A stretch of 64,000 bases of DNA from an uncultured Eubacteriales bacterium. Its GTDB lineage: Bacteria > Bacillota > Clostridia > Peptostreptococcales > Anaerovoracaceae. Of the stretch, positions 1-6,768 are shown one piece after another. The stretch is taken from contig CADAEH010000002.1 of NCBI GenBank assembly GCA_902786855.1, forward strand, positions 186,001-250,000. Direction: 5' to 3'. The notes beneath the pieces were generated by a model. It saw only the letters and a program-made list of their open reading frames with translations. It was not told where the DNA came from and made no database searches. A program made the position numbers and the translations under genes. Numbering within the stretch: the stretch's first letter is position 1; each line of letters begins with the position of its first letter.

Positions 1-206
1 AAAGGCAGCTTTCCTGTATGGTCAATATGGGCATGAGTCACGACTATTGCATCTATATCGCCCGGAGCAACGGGAATCTCTATATTCTCGAAAATATCTT
101 CACCCTGCTCCATACCACAGTCTATCAGGATCCTTTTACCTCTAACTTCAAGTAAAGTGCAGGAACCTGTTACCTCGTGTGTGGCACCGATAAACGTTAC
201 TTTCAT
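1..206 (-). CDS. MBL-fold beta-CASP type ribonuclease/exonuclease, N-terminal part
   Basis: Only the first 68 codons are inside the window; the gene continues off the left edge. The start ATG (204-206) is preceded by a GGAGGT-type ribosome binding site at about 213-218. The protein opens with MKVTFIGATHEVTGSC and carries the metallo-beta-lactamase metal-binding motif HAHIDH near residue 59. That opening (the phrase EVTGSC) is typical of the CPSF73/RNase J-like beta-CASP group, which cuts or trims RNA in the cytoplasm using two zinc ions. The beta-CASP domain itself would lie outside the window, so the subfamily is inferred from the N-terminus. It is divergent from hsp20. Confidence 0.75.
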   Translation of the reverse strand, partial: MKVTFIGATHEVTGSCTLLEVRGKRILIDCGMEQGEDIFENIEIPVAPGDIDAIVVTHAHIDHTGKLP

Positions 207-349
207 ATTCCGACCTCCGTCGATAGAAATTGAGTAACAAATAGTTAACCATAAATCGACACGTTATTATAGCACGAAATGATGCGTATTACTTATAATT
301 CACTGTAAAATTCACAGCAAAACCACAAACTGAAAATTTTTAAAAATTA

Positions 350-376
350 TTAGCACTCAGTATTGACGAGTGCTAA
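350..376 (+). promoter_or_regulatory. CIRCE operator (HrcA binding site)
   Basis: Perfect inverted repeat TTAGCACTC, nine bases, GAGTGCTAA. This is the canonical CIRCE element bound by the heat-shock repressor HrcA. It overlaps the -35 box of the hsp20 promoter, so bound HrcA would block RNA polymerase directly. The gene for HrcA is not in the window. Confidence 0.97.
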
Positions 377-391
377 CAAATGTGCTATAAC
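363..391 (+). promoter_or_regulatory. Sigma-A promoter of hsp20
   Basis: The -35 box TTGACG (363-368) is followed by a 17-base spacer and the -10 box TATAAC (386-391), with an upstream TGn extension. The -35 box lies inside the CIRCE element. The untranslated leader would be about 65 bases, ending in the AAGGAGG at 448-454. Confidence 0.85.
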
Positions 392-461
392 ATAGTTGTC
401 CGCAAGACAATCGGACATCAACAAAGTTTAAAATATCATTTACATATAAGGAGGCAATACT

Positions 462-911
462 ATGTTCTATCCAACACTTTTTAAAGATGATTTGTTTGAT
501 GATTTCTTCAACTTCCCTTCATTCAGAGATATGGACCGCATCGACCGTAAGCTCTACGGAAAGCATGCAAACGGACTTATGAAGACTGATGTCCATGAGA
601 ACGAAGGAAACTATGAACTTGATATCGATCTCCCTGGATTCAAGAAAGATGAGATCACACTGACACTTGACAATGGATATCTGGTAGTCGGAGCTGTTAA
701 AGCTGTCAATGAAGATGAGAAAGACTCTAGAGGTAAGCTCCTGCGTCAGGAGAGATTCTCCGGTGCTATGCAGCGCAGCTTCTATGTAGGCGAAGCTATT
801 CAGGAAACTGATGTCAAAGCTAAATTTGAAGACGGCGTTCTCAGACTCACCTTCCCTAAGGAAAAAGAGCCTGAGATCCCTGAAAAGAAGACCATCATGA
901 TCGAAGGTTGA
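462..911 (+). CDS. Small heat-shock protein, Hsp20/alpha-crystallin family
   Basis: A 149-residue ATP-independent holdase chaperone that binds unfolding proteins in the cytoplasm and assembles into oligomers. The N-terminal arm (about 1-40) is followed by an alpha-crystallin domain (about 40-135) with the typical DVHENEGNYELDIDLPG start and the GVLRLTFPK segment. The C-terminal tail holds the PEIPEKK stretch in place of the usual I-x-I/V anchor. Length is normal. The start is fixed by AAGGAGG seven bases upstream. The gene is monocistronic: it has its own CIRCE-controlled promoter and a strong terminator at 958-993. Regulation by HrcA on heat or protein stress is therefore read directly from the sequence. 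Family assignment is secure. Confidence 0.95.
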   Translation: MFYPTLFKDDLFDDFFNFPSFRDMDRIDRKLYGKHANGLMKTDVHENEGNYELDIDLPGFKKDEITLTLDNGYLVVGAVKAVNEDEKDSRGKLLRQERFSGAMQRSFYVGEAIQETDVKAKFEDGVLRLTFPKEKEPEIPEKKTIMIEG

Positions 912-957
912 TCGTTTTAATCATCGATCCTTATTATAACCAACATCTTTCCTTTCA

Positions 958-993
958 AAAATATCCTCCGGATGAGATCCGGAGGATATTTTC
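958..993. terminator. Bidirectional terminator between hsp20 and the ABC importer operon
   Basis: A 13-bp stem (ATATCCTCCGGAT / ATCCGGAGGATAT) with a GAG loop is flanked by A-rich sequence on the left and T-rich on the right. It can stop hsp20 transcripts on the plus strand and importer-operon transcripts on the minus strand, whose last gene ends at 1049. Confidence 0.9.
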
Positions 994-1048
994 TATTACC
1001 TTTGAGGAGGTAAAAATATGAAGAAACTATTTCAGATACTGACTGATC

Positions 1049-2140
1049 TTACTGACAGATCGCAAGTTCAGTGTCTTTGTCGAATATGTGCAGCTTTTCT
1101 GTATCGATAGCCAGTTTTATAAATTCATCAGCTTTCCTGGCATATCTTGAAGGAACTCTGACTACGAGTTTCTGATCAGCATAGTTCAGATACAGGTATG
1201 ACTCAGATCCCATCATCTCATCGAGATCGATGTATGCATGGATCGTATTGCCATCTCCCATGAACTGCGGCTCAGCATGGAAATCCTCCGGTCTGACTCC
1301 GCAGATAACATCTTTGCCTACGTATGGAGCAAGTTCAGTTCTGTTGGCCCGGATCTTAGCTTCACCGAAGCAGAGAGCATAACCATCACCAGCCTTTTCA
1401 ACTCTGGCATTGATGAAGTTCATCTGAGGTGATCCGATGAAACCTGCTACAAACAGGTTGCAAGGATAATCATACAGAGTCTGAGGTGTATCAAACTGCT
1501 GGATCATTCCATCCTTCATGACGCAGATACGGTCGCCCATTGTCATGGCCTCTGTCTGGTCATGTGTTACATATACGAAGGTTGTTCCCAATTGTTTGTG
1601 GAGTTTGCTTATCTGAGACCTCATCTCGGTTCTCAGTTTAGCGTCAAGGTTGGACAGCGGCTCATCCAGAAGAAATACTTCCGGATTACGTACCATAGCT
1701 CTTCCCAGGGCCACTCTCTGTCTCTGGCCGCCAGACAAAGCCTTTGGCTTTCTGTCAAGATATGGCTCAAGGCCAAGGATCTCTGCTGCAGCGTGGACCT
1801 TTTTGTCGATCTCATCCTTAGGAGTCTTTGCCAGTTCAAGTGCGAACGCCATGTTTTTATATACGCTCATGTGAGGATAAAGCGCGTAGCTCTGGAATAC
1901 CATGGCGATATTTCTGTTCTTAGGAGGTACAGCATTCATCAGTGTATCTCCAATGTACATTTCGCCTTTTGTTATCGACTCGAGTCCTGCGATCATACGA
2001 AGAGTCGTTGACTTTCCGCACCCGGAAGGTCCTACGAGTACTACGAATTCTTTATCCTTGATCTCGAGGTTGAGATCCGGTACAACGGTAACCCCGTTAC
2101 CATATGTCTTCTCTACATGTTTGAATGTAATGCCTGCCAT
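1049..2140 (-). CDS. Sugar ABC transporter ATP-binding protein (MsmX/UgpC type)
   Basis: ATPase subunit (363 residues) that energises carbohydrate import at the inner face of the membrane. It has Walker A GPSGCGKST (about residue 38), the signature LSGGQRQRVALGRA (about 136), Walker B VFLLDEPLSNLD (about 156) and the switch histidine in VTHDQTEAM. A C-terminal TOBE-type domain runs from about 235 to 363. This arrangement is that of the CUT1 family (MalK, UgpC, MsmX), in which one ATPase can serve several importers. It is the last gene of the lacI-SBP-permease-permease-ATPase operon, 11 bases after the second permease. Cello-oligosaccharide as substrate is inferred from the divergent cellobiose phosphorylase. 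Confidence 0.93.
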   Translation of the reverse strand: MAGITFKHVEKTYGNGVTVVPDLNLEIKDKEFVVLVGPSGCGKSTTLRMIAGLESITKGEMYIGDTLMNAVPPKNRNIAMVFQSYALYPHMSVYKNMAFALELAKTPKDEIDKKVHAAAEILGLEPYLDRKPKALSGGQRQRVALGRAMVRNPEVFLLDEPLSNLDAKLRTEMRSQISKLHKQLGTTFVYVTHDQTEAMTMGDRICVMKDGMIQQFDTPQTLYDYPCNLFVAGFIGSPQMNFINARVEKAGDGYALCFGEAKIRANRTELAPYVGKDVICGVRPEDFHAEPQFMGDGNTIHAYIDLDEMMGSESYLYLNYADQKLVVRVPSRYARKADEFIKLAIDTEKLHIFDKDTELAICQ

Positions 2141-2151
2141 TACTTAACCTC

Positions 2152-2994
2152 CTACTCTTTGACACCGCCAAGCGCAACACCGGCAACGATGTATCTCGAC
2201 AGAGCAATATATACGATAATGATCGGAACGATTGCTATTGTGATCAGCATGTACACCTTGCCCATATCAAACTTCAGGAAGTCAGCGCTCCTGAGCATCG
2301 CTATGAGAATAGGCAGCGTCCTCTTACTGTTTTCCTGCAGCACCAGAGCAGGAATGAAGTAGTTGTTCCAGTTCTGTACAAAAGCGAATATCGCCTGTAC
2401 AGCAATTGCCGGTTTCATGATCGGAAGAACGATCCTGTTGAATGTCTTGAACTCGTTACATCCGTCTATTCTTGCAGCCTCGATCAGCTCGAGCGGCAGA
2501 GTTGACTGCATGTAGCTGTACATGAAGTAGAAAACAGCAGGTGCAGCCACAGAAGGCAGGATCAGCGGGTACAGAGTGTTGATCATTCCCATTTTGGTAA
2601 TAACATTGATGAACCCCATCGCAGATACCTGAGTAGGCATCACCAGAATCAGCATTATGAAGATGAATGCCGGCTTCTTGAGCTTGAAGTCATATGCATA
2701 CAGCCCGTATGCAGTCAGCGCTGAGAAATATGTTGCAAGTGCAGCGCAGCAAGCAGATACGATCAGACTGTTTTTGATTCCGGACAGCACAGGCAGCTTG
2801 GCGTCATGTATTACATTATTAAAGTTCTGTGCGAAAGATTTTCCCGGCAGGAATGAGAATCCTGCCTGGATCTGCTGATGACTTCTCGTGCAGTTGATCA
2901 CCAGGATATAGAAGAAGAACAGGCACAGGAATGTAAGTATTATCAGCACTACGTATGCTATGACTGTTCTTACATGTGAAGGCTTTTTATCCAT
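2152..2994 (-). CDS. Carbohydrate ABC transporter permease, MalG type
   Basis: Inner-membrane permease of a CUT1 sugar importer (280 residues, about six membrane helices). The coupling loop EAARIDGCNEFKTFNRIVLP is the EAA motif that docks on the ATPase, and the C-terminus IVAGVALGGVKE is typical of MalG-like proteins. I chose the start MDKKPSHVRT because AAGGAGGC lies seven bases upstream. A start 18 codons further up has no ribosome binding site and would overlap the preceding permease by 62 bases. With the chosen start the overlap is 8 bases, which suggests translational coupling. Confidence 0.92.
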   Translation of the reverse strand: MDKKPSHVRTVIAYVVLIILTFLCLFFFYILVINCTRSHQQIQAGFSFLPGKSFAQNFNNVIHDAKLPVLSGIKNSLIVSACCAALATYFSALTAYGLYAYDFKLKKPAFIFIMLILVMPTQVSAMGFINVITKMGMINTLYPLILPSVAAPAVFYFMYSYMQSTLPLELIEAARIDGCNEFKTFNRIVLPIMKPAIAVQAIFAFVQNWNNYFIPALVLQENSKRTLPILIAMLRSADFLKFDMGKVYMLITIAIVPIIIVYIALSRYIVAGVALGGVKE

Positions 2995-3958
2995 TGAGGG
3001 CCTCCTTTCTCGGTTTGAACCTGTCTCTCTTTCTGATCTTCTTATCATCCTCAGTAGGATTCAGGTTGAAGTATACGAGCAGACACAGAATTGCGCAGAT
3101 GATGAACAGTATTACTGATATAGCACCTGCCATTCCGTAGTTCTTGCTGTACAGGTGGTTGTTCAGGAACATAATCAATGTTGTAACTGTCCGGTCCGGT
3201 GAACCCTTGCCGTTAGTCAGGATCTGCGGTACATCGAACATCTGGAGTCCGCCAATCATCGAAGTGATCAGTACATACACAAGGATCGGCCTGATCATAG
3301 GAAGCGTGATCCTGAAGAATGTCTGTCTCGGAGAACATCCGTCAAGCTCAGCTGCCTCGAAGAGTGCAGGATTGATACCCATGACTGCTGCCATCAGAAG
3401 TATCGTTGTATTTCCGAACCACATGAGGAAATTCATCAGAGCTACCAGTCCTCGGGTTCCGGAAACCGATGCCAGAAACCTGAATGGTTTGTCGAGAATA
3501 CCCATCGATACGAGTGAAGCATTTACCGGTCCGTTTTCTGAGAACAGAGCGAAGAATAACATTGCAAACGCCGAAGCCATGATCAGGTTAGGCATGTATA
3601 TCACAACTTTGAAGAATTGCTTGCCCCTGATCTTCAGACGAACATCGGTGAACCATGCAGCAAGGATCAGAGAAATAACGATCTGTGGGATAAACCCGGC
3701 CAGCCACAGAATGATTGTGTTGCCGGCATATTTTAGAAAGTCGCTGTCAAAGAGCGCCTTGTAATTGTCAAAGCCAACGGGGTTAGGACCTATTATGGTC
3801 AGCCCGGAACGATAATATTCAAAGAAACTGTAGTAAATTGTCTGTGCCAGCGGTATGAGCTGGAATATCAGAAAAGCTATAAAGAAAGGTGCAATGAATA
3901 TATAGCCCCACTTAGCATAGCTCACTTGTTTTATTTCAGGTTTGCTTTTCTTTGCCAT
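2987..3958 (-). CDS. Carbohydrate ABC transporter permease, MalF type
   Basis: Partner permease (323 residues) with six predicted membrane helices and the EAA loop EAAELDGCSPRQTFFRITLP. The first helix is near residues 13-35, the last near 276-300, and a charged tail (KKIRKRDRFKPRKE) ends the protein. With the following MalG-type protein it forms the membrane channel. The gene is separated from the upstream substrate-binding protein by a 78-base gap containing a stable hairpin. A GGAGGTCA ribosome binding site precedes the ATG. Confidence 0.92.
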   Translation of the reverse strand: MAKKSKPEIKQVSYAKWGYIFIAPFFIAFLIFQLIPLAQTIYYSFFEYYRSGLTIIGPNPVGFDNYKALFDSDFLKYAGNTIILWLAGFIPQIVISLILAAWFTDVRLKIRGKQFFKVVIYMPNLIMASAFAMLFFALFSENGPVNASLVSMGILDKPFRFLASVSGTRGLVALMNFLMWFGNTTILLMAAVMGINPALFEAAELDGCSPRQTFFRITLPMIRPILVYVLITSMIGGLQMFDVPQILTNGKGSPDRTVTTLIMFLNNHLYSKNYGMAGAISVILFIICAILCLLVYFNLNPTEDDKKIRKRDRFKPRKEALNG

Positions 3959-3995
3959 AATGACCTCCTGAATTGGGGATCTGTTTTTTAAAATA

Positions 3996-4021
3996 AAGGG
4001 GTGACCGAAAGGCCACCCCTT
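3996..4021 (-). terminator. Intergenic hairpin between binding-protein and permease genes (leaky terminator or processing stem)
   Basis: The stem AAGGGGTG / CACCCCTT is extended by CC/GG across one mismatch and closed by a GAAA tetraloop. On the minus strand it is followed by TATTTT and A/T-rich sequence. Its position directly after the substrate-binding protein gene fits the common arrangement in which a partial terminator or 3'-protecting stem lets the binding protein outnumber the permeases. Confidence 0.7.
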
Positions 4022-4036
4022 AAAGCATGGCTGAAA

Positions 4037-5428
4037 TTATTCAGGCCAGTTAACTGTTTCGATCTCAGGATAGATTTCCTTGATGGATGTCTCGAAGTTA
4101 GCCTTTGCACCATCAAGATCAACGTTTCCGTCAAAGTAATCCTTCATAGCGTTCTGCATCTTCTCGATGACACCCTGGTCATATGCAGAAGCGATCTTCA
4201 GGCTGAGGCCGGCTGCAGAATCAGAGAGCAGAGCGTAGTGGTTCTGTCCGCCGAGGAAGGAGTTACCTTCATAGTTAGCAGCGAGGTCAGCGATAACGGA
4301 CTTGCTGTTGACGAAGTCGCCTTTCTCTGTAGCGATCTTGTTCAGAATGTCAGCATCTGTTGTCATCTTGATCATGATATCAGCGATGAGGTCAGCGTTG
4401 TCAGTTCCTGTTGCAGCGGTGATCCATGTACCGCCCCAGCACCAGGATACTGGACCAACGCATACTGCGTAGTCGCCCCATGCACTCTGTGCAGGATCCT
4501 GTGTTCCATCCGGGTCAGCATTGCCTGTCAGTGTGAAGTCGATTTCCCATGTGCATGCAGGAATGCAGAATACCTTAGCATCCTTGCCCTGGTCTGCTGC
4601 CCACTCTGCGGACCAGAGTGAAGTCTTGTTGTTCCATCCCTTGTCTGTGTAGTCCTTAGTCATTGCTACCCAGTCCATGATGTTCTTATCAATGTTCAGA
4701 GTCTTTCCATCTTCTACGAAAGGAGCAGCATCATTGTTGTAGAAAGGTCTGAATGTATCGTCATAACCGGAGAGCATCTTGTATCCGGCATCGGACATCT
4801 TCTGAGCTGTCTCTGCAAACTTATCCCAGTCAGCGAGTGCTTCCTGAACAGCTTCAGGATCATCTGTTCCGAGAACTTCCTTAGCGATCGAACGTCTGTA
4901 AGCGATCAGTCCCGGGCAAGCCTGCCAGGAAACGCCCTTAACGTTGCCATCAGCATCTGAAACTACTTCCTTAGTGTAATCATACTGATCAGCTGTTGCA
5001 TCGAGTACTCCAGGGAGATCAGCAACATTCATAGTAGCATCAGAGTTAGTATACTTTCTAGCATAGTCTGCCTCTACGAGGAACATATCGACCTTGCTGT
5101 CAGTGTCTGCACTTTCCTGTGAGAGCAGTGCTTCGTCGAGCTTTGTCTGATAGTTATTGCCTTCGTTTGGTTCAATGATCCAGTTAACTACTGTTCCGTC
5201 TTTCAGAGTTGTTGTAGATCCATCTTCAGCCACCTCTGCGACCTCTGGATAATAGTCATTGAAACGTGTCTGGAATTCATCGTTCCAGCACCAGATGTTC
5301 AGGACTTTACCTGCCTCACCGGCATCAGCAGTTCCTTCGTCACCGCCCTTGCTGCCGCATGCGGAAAGTCCGAATACCATTGCTGCGATAAGAGCAAAGC
5401 TCATTAACGCTTTCCATGTCTTCTTCAT
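4037..5428 (-). CDS. Extracellular sugar-binding lipoprotein of the ABC importer
   Basis: A 463-residue solute-binding protein. A lipoprotein signal peptide (about 1-25) ends in the lipobox LSAC; Cys26 would be lipidated and anchor the protein outside the membrane. The mature protein begins with a Gly/Asp/Glu linker and then the KVLNIWCWNDEFQTRF segment of family-1 extracellular solute-binding proteins. Several tryptophans (for example SWCWGGTWITAATG) could stack on sugar rings. It is followed by two permeases and the ATPase, and preceded by the LacI regulator 40 bases upstream. Binding of cellobiose or cello-oligosaccharides is inferred from the divergent phosphorylase, not from the protein itself. 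Confidence 0.9.
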   Translation of the reverse strand: MKKTWKALMSFALIAAMVFGLSACGSKGGDEGTADAGEAGKVLNIWCWNDEFQTRFNDYYPEVAEVAEDGSTTTLKDGTVVNWIIEPNEGNNYQTKLDEALLSQESADTDSKVDMFLVEADYARKYTNSDATMNVADLPGVLDATADQYDYTKEVVSDADGNVKGVSWQACPGLIAYRRSIAKEVLGTDDPEAVQEALADWDKFAETAQKMSDAGYKMLSGYDDTFRPFYNNDAAPFVEDGKTLNIDKNIMDWVAMTKDYTDKGWNNKTSLWSAEWAADQGKDAKVFCIPACTWEIDFTLTGNADPDGTQDPAQSAWGDYAVCVGPVSWCWGGTWITAATGTDNADLIADIMIKMTTDADILNKIATEKGDFVNSKSVIADLAANYEGNSFLGGQNHYALLSDSAAGLSLKIASAYDQGVIEKMQNAMKDYFDGNVDLDGAKANFETSIKEIYPEIETVNWPE

Positions 5429-5468
5429 TTGATATTCCTCCTTACGAAATAAACAAATCGCGGATAGC

Positions 5469-6482
5469 TTATTTTTCCCGCTTCTTCACACTGTACCCTG
5501 AAATCAGCTCACCTGACACCATGATCTGCTCGGCCATGCACGTATCTCTGTGCTCAATGGCCTCTACGAGCTTGCGCACGGATTCTTTTCCTATTCTCTT
5601 AGCGTCCTGACGCCAGGTTGTCAGCGGTGGCTGGAGCATCTGAGATATTTCTATACCGTCATAGCCGCAGACACTGATATCATCAGGTATTGACAGGCCT
5701 CTGTTCTGGAGTTCTGCCTGCCCTCCAAGGAAGGAAATGTCATCAGGGAACATGATCGCCGTCGGTGGGTCCTGCAGGTCCATGAGCTCTGCAGTCGCTT
5801 TTCTTGTCGTATCAGGATCATGGTATCTGGCTTCTCTGATGTACTCTTGCGGAATGGTTATTTTTCTCTCCTGCATCGCCCGGTAAAAACCTACCAGTCT
5901 TTTTCTGGTGACGGATGTGAGTTCACCGTGTATGAAAGCGATCTTGCTGTGCCCCATATCCAGAAGATAAGAAGCAAGTCTGTAGGCGCCTTCAACGTTG
6001 TCGGACATCACCGCGCTCACATTGTCAAAAGCATAGTCGATCGTAATGACAGGAACTTTGCTGGTAACAAGTTCATGTACACCCGGACTGTCGAACTTTA
6101 CACTAGCGATCACCACACCGTCACAGTTTCTGTACAGACAGTGCTGGAGAAATGACATCGACTGCTTACCTATTGTGTTACTGATAAATGTGATGTCATA
6201 ACCATGTTCTTCAGCCTCTTCCTTGACGCTGTTAAGAATATGGGAAAAGTATTCGTGTGTCAGGCCGCTCATGGTGTCGTCGACAAACAGAACTCCGATG
6301 TTGTGAGATATGCTTGTCTTGAGCAGCCTGGCAGCAGCGTTAGGCGTGTAATTAAGTTCCGCCGCAGTCTGCTTGACCAGCCTGATCGTTTCCGCGCTGA
6401 TATCATCATAACCGTTAAGCGCTTTTGAAACGGTAGCCGGTGAAACTCCACAAGCTTTTGAGATATCTTTTATAGTAACCAT
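5469..6482 (-). CDS. LacI-family transcriptional regulator of the cellobiose locus
   Basis: DNA-binding repressor of 337 residues. An N-terminal helix-turn-helix (VTIKDISKACGVSPATVSKALNGY, about 2-25) with the hinge helix PNAAARLLKT is followed by a periplasmic-binding-protein-like sugar sensor domain (about 60-330). I start it at MVTIKDI (6482): AAAGGAGA lies just upstream, whereas a start 22 codons earlier would fall at the transcription start and inside the operator region. It is the first gene of the importer operon and therefore autoregulated. Operators at both divergent promoters indicate that it also controls cellobiose phosphorylase. The effector is probably the imported disaccharide or a breakdown product. 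Confidence 0.92.
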   Translation of the reverse strand: MVTIKDISKACGVSPATVSKALNGYDDISAETIRLVKQTAAELNYTPNAAARLLKTSISHNIGVLFVDDTMSGLTHEYFSHILNSVKEEAEEHGYDITFISNTIGKQSMSFLQHCLYRNCDGVVIASVKFDSPGVHELVTSKVPVITIDYAFDNVSAVMSDNVEGAYRLASYLLDMGHSKIAFIHGELTSVTRKRLVGFYRAMQERKITIPQEYIREARYHDPDTTRKATAELMDLQDPPTAIMFPDDISFLGGQAELQNRGLSIPDDISVCGYDGIEISQMLQPPLTTWRQDAKRIGKESVRKLVEAIEHRDTCMAEQIMVSGELISGYSVKKREK

Positions 6483-6525
6483 TGATACTCTCCTTTCTTG
6501 CAGAGCTGATGGCTGAAGCTGTTTT

Positions 6526-6539
6526 CGAATACGTTTTCG
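6526..6539. promoter_or_regulatory. LacI-type operator at the start of the importer operon
   Basis: The near-palindrome CGAATACGTTTTCG (frame CGAAnACGTnTTCG) has the central CG pair typical of LacI/GalR operators. It starts eight bases downstream of the minus-strand -10 box, covering the expected transcription start. Its reverse complement is exactly the operator found at 6737-6750. Confidence 0.88.
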
Positions 6540-6546
6540 TAGGTCC

Positions 6547-6575
6547 ATTGTAACTCAAAGAAAATCATTCGTCAA
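6547..6575 (-). promoter_or_regulatory. Promoter of the lacI-importer operon
   Basis: Read on the minus strand: -35 TTGACG (6570-6575), a 17-base spacer, -10 TACAAT (6547-6552). Transcription would start near 6540, inside the operator. This also rules out the upstream alternative start of the LacI gene. Confidence 0.85.
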
Positions 6576-6604
6576 CCAGTATGTGAAAATTTTGTAGAAA
6601 AAAT

Positions 6605-6618
6605 TTCAAACGTTTTCG
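6605..6618. promoter_or_regulatory. Degenerate LacI-type half operator
   Basis: The right half (ACGTTTTCG) matches the two flanking operators while the left half is eroded. It lies between the two divergent promoters, upstream of both -35 boxes, where it could help looping. This is a weaker call than the flanking sites. Confidence 0.45.
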
Positions 6619-6694
6619 CAAGCTCATATTGTCCATATATTTGGTCATATTCCCAATTCATTTCAATTAATGTGCTTTTCTGTCATATTTTGTA

Positions 6695-6723
6695 TTTACA
6701 AATCCTCGATCTTTACATATAAT
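6695..6723 (+). promoter_or_regulatory. Promoter of cellobiose phosphorylase
   Basis: -35 TTTACA (6695-6700), a 17-base spacer, -10 TATAAT (6718-6723). The operator at 6737-6750 follows 14 bases downstream, so the repressor would block initiation or early elongation. Confidence 0.85.
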
Positions 6724-6736
6724 GAAAGCGAATTAG

Positions 6737-6750
6737 CGAAAACGTATTCG
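6737..6750. promoter_or_regulatory. LacI-type operator at the cellobiose phosphorylase promoter
   Basis: CGAAAACGTATTCG is the exact reverse complement of the operator at 6526-6539. It sits just downstream of the plus-strand promoter. Confidence 0.88.
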
Positions 6751-6768
6751 ATGAAAGGGACATTTTTT

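Noticed and set aside
1018-1110. Plus-strand 30-codon ORF starting MKKLFQILTDL with a good GAGGAGG site
   Set aside because: It follows a strong terminator, has no promoter, and most of it overlaps the 3' end of the ABC ATPase on the other strand. It may be a remnant but cannot be supported.
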